NCBI GenBank assembly: GCA_004570955.1
Contig: SPPL01000010.1
Location: 1 to 64,000, forward strand
Direction: 5' to 3'
Origin: Jeotgalicoccus nanhaiensis
GTDB lineage: Bacteria > Bacillota > Bacilli > Staphylococcales > Salinicoccaceae
Length of the DNA: 64,000 bases
This document shows, piece after piece, positions 37,224 to 45,813 of the stretch. The notes below the pieces were generated by a model. That model worked only from the letters and a program-made list of their open reading frames with translations, was not told the origin of the DNA and ran no database searches. The stretch's first letter is position 1; every line of letters begins with the position of its first letter. Position numbers and translations under genes: made by a program.

Positions 37224-38085
37224 TCTGACCGCCGCCTTTCATCTGATTGAAGTAGTAATCTTTAACCGATCCCTGGTGTTTGTTAATATCTGCAGGGTAA
37301 ACACTTTCGACACTTAAAGCTTTTAACATATCCTGAAGTAAGTGTACAGAAGTGGTAGATATAATATTTTCCGTCTGTTTTGCTGATTCATCAAACTTTT
37401 TAATCACGCCAAGAGCATACTCAATATCATCTTCATCAAAAACAAACGACATGGTCACAGTTGTACTCAATCTCTCAACATTTTCTTTATTGCTGAGTTT
37501 TCCCTGGTCGATAAATACAATGTCATCACTGACTGCTTCAATGTCTTCAAGTTTGTGACTCGAAATCAGCACTTTCATACCGTAATCCTGAGCCAGTTTC
37601 CGGATAATACTGAGCACTTCGATTGAGCCGTCGGGATCCATGCCGTTTGTCGGTTCATCGAGAATTAAATATTCCGGTTTTCGTGCAAGCGCAATAACAA
37701 GACCGAGTTTCTGCTTCATTCCCATCGAATATGTTTTCATCTTTTTATTTACATATTTTGTCATACCTAACTGTGCGAGCAGCGAATTAATAAATTCTTT
37801 ATCGTAATTACCCGTGTATATTTTTGTGAAATATTCGATGTTGTATTTACCTGATTTGTTTTTATAGTACTTCGGTTCTTCGATTAAGTAACCAATCTCG
37901 GCATTATTGTCTTTAGCGACTGTGCCGGAATAGTTCTGAATAACGCTGCACATAATTTTCATCATCGTCGTTTTACCGGCGCCGTTTTTACCGATTAAAC
38001 CTGTGACGCTGGAGTCGAGGGTAAAGTTAATATTATCGAGCACAGTATTACTGCGGTATTTCTTGGAAATGTTGCTTAACTTCAT
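37210..38085 (-). CDS. ABC transporter ATP-binding protein
   Basis: A 291-residue ATPase with all functional motifs: Walker A GLIGKNGAGKTTMM (near residue 30), signature YSMGMKQKLGL, Walker B EYLILDEPTNGMDPDG and H-loop ISSHKLEDIEAVSDD. The C-terminal 70 residues are a family extension of drug/bacitracin-type exporters. It overlaps the permease gene and is preceded 27 bases away by the DUF2812 gene. The grouping with a PadR regulator is common for efflux pumps induced by their own substrate. Confidence 0.92.
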   Translation of the reverse strand: MKLSNISKKYRSNTVLDNINFTLDSSVTGLIGKNGAGKTTMMKIMCSVIQNYSGTVAKDNNAEIGYLIEEPKYYKNKSGKYNIEYFTKIYTGNYDKEFINSLLAQLGMTKYVNKKMKTYSMGMKQKLGLVIALARKPEYLILDEPTNGMDPDGSIEVLSIIRKLAQDYGMKVLISSHKLEDIEAVSDDIVFIDQGKLSNKENVERLSTTVTMSFVFDEDDIEYALGVIKKFDESAKQTENIISTTSVHLLQDMLKALSVESVYPADINKHQGSVKDYYFNQMKGGGQNENQ

Positions 38086-38112
38086 TTAAACATCCTCCTT
38101 GATACGAAATTG

Positions 38113-38706
38113 TTAATTTTCTTGTTCAAGTTCTTTTTTGGCTTTGTCCATTCTGTAATAAGCAATGAAAAGTATAATCACCGTTACCGGGAAGAGTACT
38201 GCCGGCAGAATTCTCATCAGAGCGAAGGGCAGTTCAAACAGAAATGCTCTCCAGAATTCCATGCCTTCTAAATCCCATAAACCGGGAGTTAAAAATATCA
38301 TTCCGGGTCTGTCCGGCAGAAAAAGCATCGAGTAGAATAAAAAGAGAATTGCCAGCCCGCCTGTCATTTTCATATACCTTTTATAATAATTAATTTTTGA
38401 CTCGCGATCCGAAAACAATTCATCGTTGCCGTCCGGTTTTTTTGACCAGACTTGTGTCATCGCGCCGAAACGTCCGCCTCTAATATGTTCCCAACCGAAT
38501 TCTTCATGAATACTGAGGTATTCTTCGTATTTCGGTATGCTCATCATCTCCTGATAATCTACTCGGGTAATATAATCTTCAGAAGTTTCTTCGAACTTAT
38601 AAATGAAATCCATTGAAATATCTGTTAAACGATAACCTTTATTTTGCATTTCGTTAATCCACTGTTCTGCCTTCAACGGGTCAAGAAAAAATTTGCACTT
38701 ATTCAT
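38113..38706 (-). CDS. DUF2812 membrane protein
   Basis: A 197-residue protein. Residues 1-110 form a DUF2812 domain (KCKFFLDPLKAEQWINEMQ, then GYRLTDIS, and later EFGWEHIRGG). Two or three membrane helices follow (about residues 120-140 and 163-190). DUF2812 genes typically lie between a PadR regulator and an ABC exporter, as here, but the role is unknown; ligand sensing is a guess. I chose ATG 38706 because GGAGATGG lies upstream; the reading overlaps the end of the PadR gene by eight bases. Confidence 0.82.
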   Translation of the reverse strand: MNKCKFFLDPLKAEQWINEMQNKGYRLTDISMDFIYKFEETSEDYITRVDYQEMMSIPKYEEYLSIHEEFGWEHIRGGRFGAMTQVWSKKPDGNDELFSDRESKINYYKRYMKMTGGLAILFLFYSMLFLPDRPGMIFLTPGLWDLEGMEFWRAFLFELPFALMRILPAVLFPVTVIILFIAYYRMDKAKKELEQEN

Positions 38707-39016
38707 TTGGACCATCTCCATTTTCATAAAGGGAAATAAATTTCTTTAAACGCATATTTTCGATTGCGAGTATTTCTTCTCCTAGTTCTGTAACCTGATA
38801 AACTTTCCTGCGTTCTCCAGGATTAGAAATCAGTTCTATATAGTGATGTTTTTTCAGATTATCCAGGGCCCCGTAAAGCGTGCCCGCAGCAATATTAACT
38901 TCTCCGTCCGACATTTCGTTTACGAGCTGCATAATCGCGTAGCCGTGCAGCGGCTTTCTTAAGGCCAGCATTATCAGATGCATTGTTTCTGACAAAGGTA
39001 AAAGCTTCGGTCTCAT
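38699..39016 (-). CDS. PadR-family transcriptional regulator
   Basis: A 105-residue winged-helix protein of the PadR family. Hallmarks are MHLIMLALRKPLHGYAIM (helix 1 region), GTLYGALDNLKKHHYIEL (recognition helix and wing) and GERRKVYQVTELGEEIL (wing). It should repress its own operon until a ligand binds. ATG 39016 is chosen, as AGGTGA lies five bases upstream; an in-frame GTG at 39025 overlaps the ribosome binding site. It heads the four-gene operon PadR-DUF2812-ATPase-permease. Confidence 0.9.
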   Translation of the reverse strand: MRPKLLPLSETMHLIMLALRKPLHGYAIMQLVNEMSDGEVNIAAGTLYGALDNLKKHHYIELISNPGERRKVYQVTELGEEILAIENMRLKKFISLYENGDGPNE

Positions 39017-39029
39017 ATTATTCACCTCT

Positions 39030-39094
39030 AACTATATCGTCTAACTGTATAGTTCAAATATATAGTCTGACTGTATAAAAGTCAACTGTATATT
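39030..39094 (-). promoter_or_regulatory. Candidate PadR operator and promoter region
   Basis: The leader holds ACTGTATA three times (about 39043, 39070 and 39085) and an inverted pair AACTATA (39029-39035) / TATAGTT (39048-39054). Repeated and inverted short elements directly before a self-regulated PadR gene are a plausible operator. No consensus is known to me for this regulator. Confidence 0.45.
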
Positions 39095-39214
39095 ATTTAT
39101 GAAAATCAGCTAATAATTTAATCTTTTTATCATTTTACTCTCACTTAAATTTAGGAAAAGATATATAGAATATATGCAACGGATTATTTTGAACGTGTGG
39201 AAGGAAAGATATCT

Positions 39215-40435
39215 ATGTTATTTAAAATGTACAGCCGGGCATATCAATGGATAATGAAAAATACTGCACCTTTATTGAACTGGCAGCCGCCGGCAGTAAT
39301 CAACTGCGTAGGGTGTATTGAAAAACTGGCACCTAAATTAACGGAAGAGTCTATAAAAAAAGTACTGATTGTAACTGATGAAGGCATTGTTAAAGCAGGT
39401 CTGCTCGATAAAATGCTCGACAGTCTGAGCGAAGAAAATATTATTTATTTTATCTATAAAGGTACAAAAGCGAACCCGACAACGAAAAATATAGAAGAAG
39501 CATTAAAGGTTTTTAACGAGCAGAATTGTGAAGCTGTAATCGGATTTGGAGGTGGTTCGGCAATTGACTGTGCCAAAGGCACCGGTATCGCTGCAGCTAA
39601 AAATACGACGGATTTTAAACGATTTAAAGGCGTCTTAAAAGTGAGAAGTAAACTGCCTTACCTCGTTGCGGTTCCGACAACGGCGGGCACCGGCAGCGAA
39701 GCAACCATCGCCGCAGTGATTACCGACAGTGAAACCAGGGAGAAATATGCAATTATAGATACAAAACTGATGCCGGATGCGGCGGTATTAGACCCGGAGC
39801 TGCTCCTCGGACTGCCGCAGGATATGACGGCATATTCAGGCATGGATGCTTTAGCACATGCTGTCGAAGCTTATCTTAACCGGAGCAATACGAAGCAGAC
39901 GAAAATGCTGAGCGAGGAAGCAGTTGAGCTGATCTATGACAACTTATACCCGTCGTATAAAAATGGTCAGGATATTCAGCTGCGGACGAATATGCAGCGG
40001 GCTTCTTATTTTGCAGGCAAGGCATTTACCCGGGCTTATGTGGGAAATGTTCATGCCATGGCGCATGCCTTAGGTGCTGAATATAATGTCCAGCACGGCC
40101 GGACTGTAGCTGTGATTCTCCCGTACATATTAGAAGAGTACGGCGAAGCGGTTCACGGCAAGCTCGCACACCTTGGTGATATTGCAAAAGTGACCGGGAC
40201 AGAGGACAGTGACGCGGTTAAAGCAGAGAAATTTATAGCGAGTATTAAAGATTTAAATGAGAAAATGAATATCGGGACATCTTTCCCGGAATTGAAAACC
40301 GAAGATTTAAAGAAATTGTCTGCAGCAGCTTATAAAGAAGCAAATCCTCTCTACCCTGTACCGGTCATGTTCAGTAAAGCTGATTTTAGTCAAATGTATA
40401 AAAAATTAATGACTGCAGAATCAAAAGAAGGATAG
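39215..40435 (+). CDS. Iron-containing alcohol dehydrogenase, second copy
   Basis: A 406-residue Fe-ADH. GFGGGSAIDCAKG near residue 117 and VPTTAGTGSEAT mark the nucleotide-binding part. Metal ligands are in SGMDALAHAVEAY, VHAMAHALG and NVQHGRTV. The order and size fit the group containing YqhD/maltol-type and propanediol-like dehydrogenases, but the substrate is unknown. I chose ATG 39215, preceded by GGAAGGAAAG; an upstream in-frame GTG at 39197 lies over that site. It is about 40 residues longer than, and clearly diverged from, the copy at 3251. Confidence 0.88.
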   Translation: MLFKMYSRAYQWIMKNTAPLLNWQPPAVINCVGCIEKLAPKLTEESIKKVLIVTDEGIVKAGLLDKMLDSLSEENIIYFIYKGTKANPTTKNIEEALKVFNEQNCEAVIGFGGGSAIDCAKGTGIAAAKNTTDFKRFKGVLKVRSKLPYLVAVPTTAGTGSEATIAAVITDSETREKYAIIDTKLMPDAAVLDPELLLGLPQDMTAYSGMDALAHAVEAYLNRSNTKQTKMLSEEAVELIYDNLYPSYKNGQDIQLRTNMQRASYFAGKAFTRAYVGNVHAMAHALGAEYNVQHGRTVAVILPYILEEYGEAVHGKLAHLGDIAKVTGTEDSDAVKAEKFIASIKDLNEKMNIGTSFPELKTEDLKKLSAAAYKEANPLYPVPVMFSKADFSQMYKKLMTAESKEG

Positions 40436-40462
40436 TTCCTCCAGGGAGCTATCCTTCTTTTT
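40425..40462 (+). terminator. Terminator overlapping the dehydrogenase stop
   Basis: Stem AAGAAGGATAG / CTATCCTTCTT (40425-40435 with 40449-40459), then TTTTT. The left arm includes the stop codon. It can serve the gene converging from the right as well. Confidence 0.88.
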
Positions 40463-40655
40463 TACGGGGCGGCGTGTGTATCGATGCTTCAATTGCAGCG
40501 CCGCCGCTGATGCCGAGTGCGATTCCGGCAGCAATCCAAAAAGCAGTGTATCCGAAAATTAAACCTGTAATAATTCCGAGGATAATACCGATTGCGGCGC
40601 CTATAGCCATGAACCGGTTAACGGAATTAAAATCGCGATGTCTGTATGCAGTCAT
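40449..40655 (-). CDS. Small glycine-zipper membrane protein
   Basis: A 68-residue protein with two hydrophobic segments rich in small residues (MAIGAAIGIILGIITGLIF and FWIAAGIALGISGGAAIEA), typical of glycine-zipper helices that pack or oligomerise in membranes. The C-terminal tail is PPRKKEG. A ribosome binding site (AAGGGGATGA) precedes ATG 40655. It resembles small YtxH/DUF-type membrane proteins, but I cannot name the family. Confidence 0.65.
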   Translation of the reverse strand: MTAYRHRDFNSVNRFMAIGAAIGIILGIITGLIFGYTAFWIAAGIALGISGGAAIEASIHTPPRKKEG

Positions 40656-40810
40656 ACTATCATCCCCTTAACGGCAAAAATTTTCTCTTTTTATTTATAT
40701 ACCACGATAGTGAAAAACGAAACGATAAGTGAATATTACTACAGAATCGTAATGTATATTTTTTATTAAGAACAGTTGACTTTGTGTGTCATAAAGCATA
40801 AAATTTTATT

Positions 40811-40829
40811 GATAATGATTATCAGTGTC
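40811..40829 (+). promoter_or_regulatory. Fur box
   Basis: GATAATGATTATCAGTGTC matches the classic 19-base Fur consensus at 17 positions and contains the perfect palindrome GATAATGATTATC. It lies 33 bases before the start of the siderophore-binding lipoprotein gene, implying iron repression of that gene and the reductase after it. Confidence 0.9.
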
Positions 40830-40862
40830 AATATCTTATAAAAATTCGAACGGAGAAAATAG

Positions 40863-41813
40863 ATGAAAAAATTAGCGGTTTTAATGCTCGGAATATCAAT
40901 TTTTGCTGCAGGCTGTTCAAATGATGAAAGTAATACAAGTGAGCAGGCATCTGAAGAGAGTGCAGCTGAAGAGCAGGTACTTACAGACGATGCAGGAAAT
41001 GAAGTGGCAATTCCTGAAAATCCGGAACGTATTATAGGAACGTATCTTGAAGATGATTTACTTACACTGGAAGAAACACCGGCAGTACAATGGACAATAG
41101 GTGAAGACAGCGTTCAGGAATACCTTCAGTCTGAAGGTCTTGATGGATTGCCTTTAATGCCTTTCGATTTACCGTTTGAAACAGTTATCCAGGAAGAACC
41201 AGATTTAATACTGCTCAGTTCAGCGGACCTTGCAGAAGGTGAGAAATACGAAAGCTACTCTAAAATTGCGCCGACATTCATCGTTGAAAGCGGCAATTAC
41301 GATGATTGGAGAGACCGTCTGACACGTGTTTCTGAAGTGTTCGGCAAAGAAGATTTAGCCGCAGAGAAAGTGGCTGAATACGATACACTCAGTGAGGAAA
41401 CAGCAGCTGATCTGGAAAGCGAAATCGGCGGTGAAACTGCAGCCGCAATCTGGTGGACTGGTGATTCTTACTTTATCTCAAATAAAGATAAGTCGAGCGG
41501 TGAAGTATTATATAACGATTTAGGTTTAAGTGCACCTGCCCTGGTCGAAGAACTTTCAGAGGGTAATGAAACGCCGTGGATTGAAGCCTCGCTTGAAAGC
41601 CTGGCTGAAATGGAAGCTGATCATATTTTCTTTATCGGCAATAGTGAAGGAGACAGTGAAACAGCATTTTCAGATGATGTATTTAAAAATATTCCGGCTG
41701 TAGAAAACGGAAATGTTTATGAATATACTCGGGAAGACAGCTGGCTGTACAGCGGCTATATTGCAAACAGTTTAATCGTTCAGGACGTCGAGGAAGCATT
41801 AGGTTCTAACTAA
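40863..41813 (+). CDS. Iron-siderophore-binding lipoprotein
   Basis: A 316-residue lipoprotein (MKKLAVLMLGISIFAAGCS, lipobox Cys18) with an acidic linker and a FecB/FhuD-type binding domain (LTDDAGNEVAIPENPERII near the start, EEPDLILLSSADLAE in the middle). It should capture a ferric siderophore outside the cell. A Fur box precedes it. No permease is adjacent. A reductase gene follows after 14 bases, suggesting a functional pair of uptake and intracellular iron release. The ligand is not known. Confidence 0.86.
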   Translation: MKKLAVLMLGISIFAAGCSNDESNTSEQASEESAAEEQVLTDDAGNEVAIPENPERIIGTYLEDDLLTLEETPAVQWTIGEDSVQEYLQSEGLDGLPLMPFDLPFETVIQEEPDLILLSSADLAEGEKYESYSKIAPTFIVESGNYDDWRDRLTRVSEVFGKEDLAAEKVAEYDTLSEETAADLESEIGGETAAAIWWTGDSYFISNKDKSSGEVLYNDLGLSAPALVEELSEGNETPWIEASLESLAEMEADHIFFIGNSEGDSETAFSDDVFKNIPAVENGNVYEYTREDSWLYSGYIANSLIVQDVEEALGSN

Positions 41814-41827
41814 GGAGTGTATTTTTA

Positions 41828-42856
41828 ATGACGGACAATATATATGATGTCACAGTAATCGGCGGCGGACCTGCTGGCCTGTTCAGTGCATTTTATGCGG
41901 GCCTTCGTGAAATGAAGACTAAAATAATTGACGGGCAGGATAAACTCGGCGGCAAGGTGCATCTTTATCCTCAAAAAATGATTTGGGATATCGGCGGAAC
42001 TGAGCCGCTGGCAGCTGGGAAATTGATAGAGAAATCGATTGCGCAAGGGTTAACGTTTGAACCGGAAGTGGTATTGAATACGATAGTGACTAATATTCAC
42101 AAAGACAATGATGAGTACTTTACGGTTGAGACGTCTGAAGGAGATAAGCATTACTCCAAAAGTGTGATTATTACAATCGGCGGCGGAGGCATGATTAAGC
42201 CTGTCAAACTTAATCTTGAGAATGCCCATCTGTTTGAGAATAAAAATCTTCACTACGCAGTACCCGATATTAAACGGTTTACCGATAAAAAAATACTCAT
42301 TACCGGCGGCAGCTATTCAGCAGTAGACTGGGCAAATGATCTGTCGCCGATAGCGCGTGAAATTCATATTATCTACCGGGGCGATGATTTGACAGCACAT
42401 GAGGCGGATGTCAGCCGGCTGCAGAAAAATGGTGTGAAAGTCATGACAAAGTCTGAAGTCACTGGAATCAGCGGCGGAGATTTGATGGAATATGTCGAGA
42501 TTACTAATAATCACACTGGTGAAACTACCAGCGATGCCTATGATGAGCTGATTGTGAATCACGGCTACGATCAGGAAAATCTCCTGTTCAGAGAAAATAA
42601 TCTTGGTCTTAATCTTGAAAATGACTTTTTTGTTAAAGCAGAACCGACGGGGCTGACTAATGTCGAGGGAATCTTTGCTGCCGGAGACTGCATCAGATAC
42701 ATGGGCAAAGTAAACTTGATTGCGGGAGCTTATGCAGATGCTGTCAATGCTGTTAACAATGCGAAAACTTACATCGATCCGAAAGCTGATCAGTTTGCGA
42801 TGGTGTCGTCTCACAACCAGCGTTTTAAAAATAAAAACAAAAAAATAATGTATTAA
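41828..42856 (+). CDS. Ferredoxin-NADP reductase-like flavoprotein (YumC/IruO type)
   Basis: A 342-residue flavoprotein with two nucleotide-binding domains: GGGPAGLFSAFYAG (FAD, residues 10-23) and GGSYSAVDWANDL (NAD(P)H, near 160), plus the C-terminal FAD motif GIFAAGDCIRYMGKVNLIAGAYADA. There is no redox-active CxxC, which separates it from thioredoxin reductase. Bacillus YumC and S. aureus IruO belong here; IruO supplies electrons for iron release from heme or siderophores. Its place behind a Fur-boxed siderophore lipoprotein favours the iron role. I infer this; the family also serves general ferredoxin reduction. Confidence 0.87.
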   Translation: MTDNIYDVTVIGGGPAGLFSAFYAGLREMKTKIIDGQDKLGGKVHLYPQKMIWDIGGTEPLAAGKLIEKSIAQGLTFEPEVVLNTIVTNIHKDNDEYFTVETSEGDKHYSKSVIITIGGGGMIKPVKLNLENAHLFENKNLHYAVPDIKRFTDKKILITGGSYSAVDWANDLSPIAREIHIIYRGDDLTAHEADVSRLQKNGVKVMTKSEVTGISGGDLMEYVEITNNHTGETTSDAYDELIVNHGYDQENLLFRENNLGLNLENDFFVKAEPTGLTNVEGIFAAGDCIRYMGKVNLIAGAYADAVNAVNNAKTYIDPKADQFAMVSSHNQRFKNKNKKIMY

Positions 42857-42862
42857 AGTTTA

Positions 42863-42905
42863 GACGGCTTGAGAATCTGTATTTTGAGATTTTCAGGCCG
42901 TTTTT
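42863..42905 (+). terminator. Terminator after the iron pair
   Basis: Imperfect stem ACGGC...TTGAGAATCT / AGATTTTCAGGCCGT, followed by TTTTT. It stands directly before tandem array 2. Confidence 0.75.
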
Positions 42906-42911
42906 GCTTCG

Positions 42912-43149
42912 GGGGTTGGTATGATCGGGTTTCGTGTGTACCCGCGGGTGCTGGGGTTGGTATGATTGGGGCTAGTGTGTACCCGCGAGTGCTGGGGTTG
43001 GCATGATCGGGTTTCATGTGTATCCGCGAGTGCTGGGGTTGGCATGATCGTGACTCATGTGTATCCGCGGACTCTGGGGCTGGTATGATCGGGTTTCATG
43101 TGGATCCGCGGGTGCTGGGGTTGGCATGATAGGGGTTCATATGTACCCC
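42912..43149. repeat. Tandem array 2: 41-bp unit, nearly 6 copies
   Basis: Units begin GGGGTTGG or GGGGCTGG at 42912, 42953, 42994, 43035, 43076 and 43117, an exact 41-base step. Each contains ATGAT and a TACCCGCGGGT-like palindrome (variants TATCCGCGAGT). It is far richer in G than the surroundings. It fills most of the 386-base gap between the reductase and methyltransferase genes; nothing else was seen there except the terminator before it and the ribosome binding site after it. Confidence 0.95.
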
Positions 43150-43242
43150 AGCCAGCGGTTTAGACTTTTATCAATTTTGCTTGCAACAATTCGTGTCTAT
43201 AAGTAAAATTATATAAATGAAGAGATGTGTGAGGAGATAAAA

Positions 43243-44646
43243 GTGGCTAAAATTAACAATGAACATATTGAAACATTTACAATAACTATAGATGATTTGG
43301 ATAAAAAGGGGTCTGGCCGGGGATATGCCTTGCGTGATCACGGCGGCCATAAACCCCGTAAGCTGAACCTTGCTGTGCCGCAGACACTGAGAGGGGAAAC
43401 AGTCACAGTTGATGTGCCAAATCCGACCCGAAAACGCGCAAATGTACTACCGAAAGAAATAGTCACAGCGCACCCTGATCGGGTGACACCCCCGTGTCCG
43501 CATTTTGAATTATGCGGCGGCTGCGTATGGCAGCATTGGAGCTACGAAGCTCAGCTGAAAGAGAAAACCGACTTAGTTAAGCGGGAACTGGAGAAGAATA
43601 ATTTTGACGCTTCTGTGGTGAAAGATGCGATAGGAATGGAAGAACATCCTTTTGAATACCGCAATAAAATGGAGTTTACATTCGGTAAAAATGGTGAGCT
43701 CGGCATGCACGAACTTGGCAATTTCCGTAAAATTATCGATCTTAATACATGTTTAATTGCTAACAATGAAATGGTTGAAGCAATGCTGCTTGTGTCTAAA
43801 TGGGCGGGAAAACACGAGCTTCCAGGGTATGATAAAGAAGACCACAGCGGTCTGCTCCGACACTTAATGGTCAGACGCTCTCAGGAAACTGAAGAAATGA
43901 TGTTAGCGGTATTTGCGACTGATAAGCCGGATGGTGAACTAAAACCTTTAATCGATGAACTCGTTGAAGAACTGACGGCGAAATTTGCTAATCTTAAAAG
44001 TTTAATGTGGATGGTCAATACAGACATTGCGGACCGTACACAATCTGAAGATACGCATTTACTTTTTGGCAGGGATTATATCCATGACGTGATGTACGGA
44101 TATAAATACCGCACCTGGTTCGATACCTTCTTCCAGACGAATCCGACTCAGGCGGAAAAACTGGTTGAACTGGCACTTGAAATGGCAGATGCGAAAGACC
44201 ATGAACGTATGATTGATCTGTTCTGCGGTGTTGGGACATTCTCGCTGCCGTTTGCTAAAAGAGTAAAAGAACTTGCAGGTATTGAGATTGTTGAATCATC
44301 TATTGAATCGGCGAAACGCAATGCCGCAGATAACGGTATTGATAATACTTACTTCCTTGCGAAAGATGCGCGCCGGGGCATGGATGAAATACTCGAAACG
44401 TGGGGGATTCCTGATCTCCTGATGCTGGATCCGCCTCGTTCAGGTGCAGGCGGCAAAGTAATGCGCCGTATTGCAAGGCTTGGAACAGACAGAGTAGTCT
44501 ATGTTTCTTGCAACCCGGAAACATTTGCAGAAGATATTACATGGCTGAGAGAATTCGGCTATGAATTAAAAACTGTGCAGCCTGTGGATTTATTCCCGCA
44601 CACGGTGCATGTTGAAGTAGTGAGCCTATTGGTTAAAACCATTTAA
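43243..44646 (+). CDS. 23S rRNA (uracil-C5)-methyltransferase, RlmD family, second copy
   Basis: A 467-residue RlmD-family enzyme. A TRAM domain is followed by the iron-sulfur set PPCPHFELCGGCVWQ and a fourth cysteine in LNTCLIANNEM. The SAM motif is IDLFCGVGTFSLPFA, and the catalytic cysteine is in VYVSCNPETFAED. The start is GTG 43243, with GAGGAG seven bases before; the in-frame ATG 43225 lies upstream of it. It differs widely from the enzyme at 29607, so the two probably modify different uridines, as YefA and YfjO-type paralogues do in Bacillus. Confidence 0.92.
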   Translation: MAKINNEHIETFTITIDDLDKKGSGRGYALRDHGGHKPRKLNLAVPQTLRGETVTVDVPNPTRKRANVLPKEIVTAHPDRVTPPCPHFELCGGCVWQHWSYEAQLKEKTDLVKRELEKNNFDASVVKDAIGMEEHPFEYRNKMEFTFGKNGELGMHELGNFRKIIDLNTCLIANNEMVEAMLLVSKWAGKHELPGYDKEDHSGLLRHLMVRRSQETEEMMLAVFATDKPDGELKPLIDELVEELTAKFANLKSLMWMVNTDIADRTQSEDTHLLFGRDYIHDVMYGYKYRTWFDTFFQTNPTQAEKLVELALEMADAKDHERMIDLFCGVGTFSLPFAKRVKELAGIEIVESSIESAKRNAADNGIDNTYFLAKDARRGMDEILETWGIPDLLMLDPPRSGAGGKVMRRIARLGTDRVVYVSCNPETFAEDITWLREFGYELKTVQPVDLFPHTVHVEVVSLLVKTI

Positions 44647-44652
44647 AGATAA

Positions 44653-44696
44653 AGAAGCCGTTTGAAGAATGATAAAAATCTTCAAACGGCTTTTTA
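44653..44696. terminator. Bidirectional terminator
   Basis: Perfect stem AGCCGTTTGAAGA / TCTTCAAACGGCT (44656-44668 with 44679-44691), then TTTTT, between two converging stop codons. Confidence 0.93.
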
Positions 44697-44701
44697 GTAT
44701 A

Positions 44702-45709
44702 TTAATCTAATGAATCCGATACTTTAACAATCTGTTTTCCGAAGTTGTCTCCGGTAAAGAGGTTTCTGAAGGCTTCCGGAATTTTATCGAATCCTTCGGC
44801 AATCGATACTTCGGATTTAATTTTACCTTCCTGAACCCACTGGGCAAGCTGCTTACTTGCTTCTTCAGCTTCATCTTCGAATTGAGCGACGAGAAATCCC
44901 TGCATCAGGGCTTGAGATTTAATCAGCTGCTGTTGGACGCGGGGACCGTTATCTTCTTTACTGTTGTAAGAAGAAATCGCTCCGCAGACAGGAATTCGTG
45001 CAAAACGGTTCAAGTGTTTAAACACTTCGTCTGAAACAGTGCCGCCGACGTTTTCAAAATATACATCAACACCATCGGGCACTGCAGCTGCAAACTGCTC
45101 TTTAAAATCATCTGCTTTATAATCGACACCGGCATCAAAACCTAATTCTTCAGTAAGATAAGTGACCTTTTCCCGGCCCCCGGCGATGCCGACAACTTTT
45201 GCACCTTTAATTTTAGCAATCTGGCCGACGACAGAACCGACCGCACCGGAAGCAGCAGAGACAACGACAGTTTCCCCTGCCTGCGGTTTACCGATATTTA
45301 ATAAGCCGCCGTAAGCAGTGTGGCCGGTCATACCGAGTGTGCTTAAATATAAATGAAGCGGAACTTCCGTTGACGCTACTTTACTTACACTGTCAGCTGA
45401 TACCGTATTATACTTTTTCCATGACAGATGACCTGTTACGACATCATTTTCCTTGAAACCGTCAGCATTCGACTCTACAACTCTGCCGAGCACGTGACCA
45501 TTTAGTGGTTCATCTATATCAAAAGGTTTCGCATAGGATTTCGTATCATTCATGCGGCCGCGCATATAAGGATCGACTGAAATATAAACACTTTCAATTA
45601 AAAGTTCATTGTCTCCGGGCGTGTTAATATCAATATCTTCGAATCTGAAAATATCGTCACCAGGCATTCCTTCCGGGCGTTTTGCTAAAACTATCTGTTC
45701 ATTTTTCAA
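44702..45709 (-). CDS. NADP-dependent oxidoreductase, MDR superfamily (CurA/YfmJ-like)
   Basis: A 335-residue zinc-free medium-chain reductase. Family marks are VDPYMRGRMNDTKSY near residue 45, VVSAASGAVGSVVGQIAKIKG (NADPH fold) near 145 and DVYFENVGGTVSDEVF near 215. Members reduce alpha,beta-unsaturated carbonyls (leukotriene dehydrogenase, curcumin reductase). The start is a TTG at 45709, preceded by GAGGAGGAT; the in-frame ATG at 45742 lies upstream of this strong site. Probably a detoxification enzyme; natural substrate unknown. Confidence 0.88.
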   Translation of the reverse strand: MKNEQIVLAKRPEGMPGDDIFRFEDIDINTPGDNELLIESVYISVDPYMRGRMNDTKSYAKPFDIDEPLNGHVLGRVVESNADGFKENDVVTGHLSWKKYNTVSADSVSKVASTEVPLHLYLSTLGMTGHTAYGGLLNIGKPQAGETVVVSAASGAVGSVVGQIAKIKGAKVVGIAGGREKVTYLTEELGFDAGVDYKADDFKEQFAAAVPDGVDVYFENVGGTVSDEVFKHLNRFARIPVCGAISSYNSKEDNGPRVQQQLIKSQALMQGFLVAQFEDEAEEASKQLAQWVQEGKIKSEVSIAEGFDKIPEAFRNLFTGDNFGKQIVKVSDSLD

Positions 45710-45813
45710 AATAATCCTCCTCAAAATATTGTTTAAGAACATACTTAAATATAATACCCGGAAAAGGATGGGCTAAATTACTGTATAGAGAATTTTATTT
45801 AAAAGGATAAAAA

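Noticed and set aside
42317-42814. 165-residue open frame antisense to the ferredoxin-NADP reductase gene
   Set aside because: Overlaps a gene with intact FAD and NAD motifs; no start signal.
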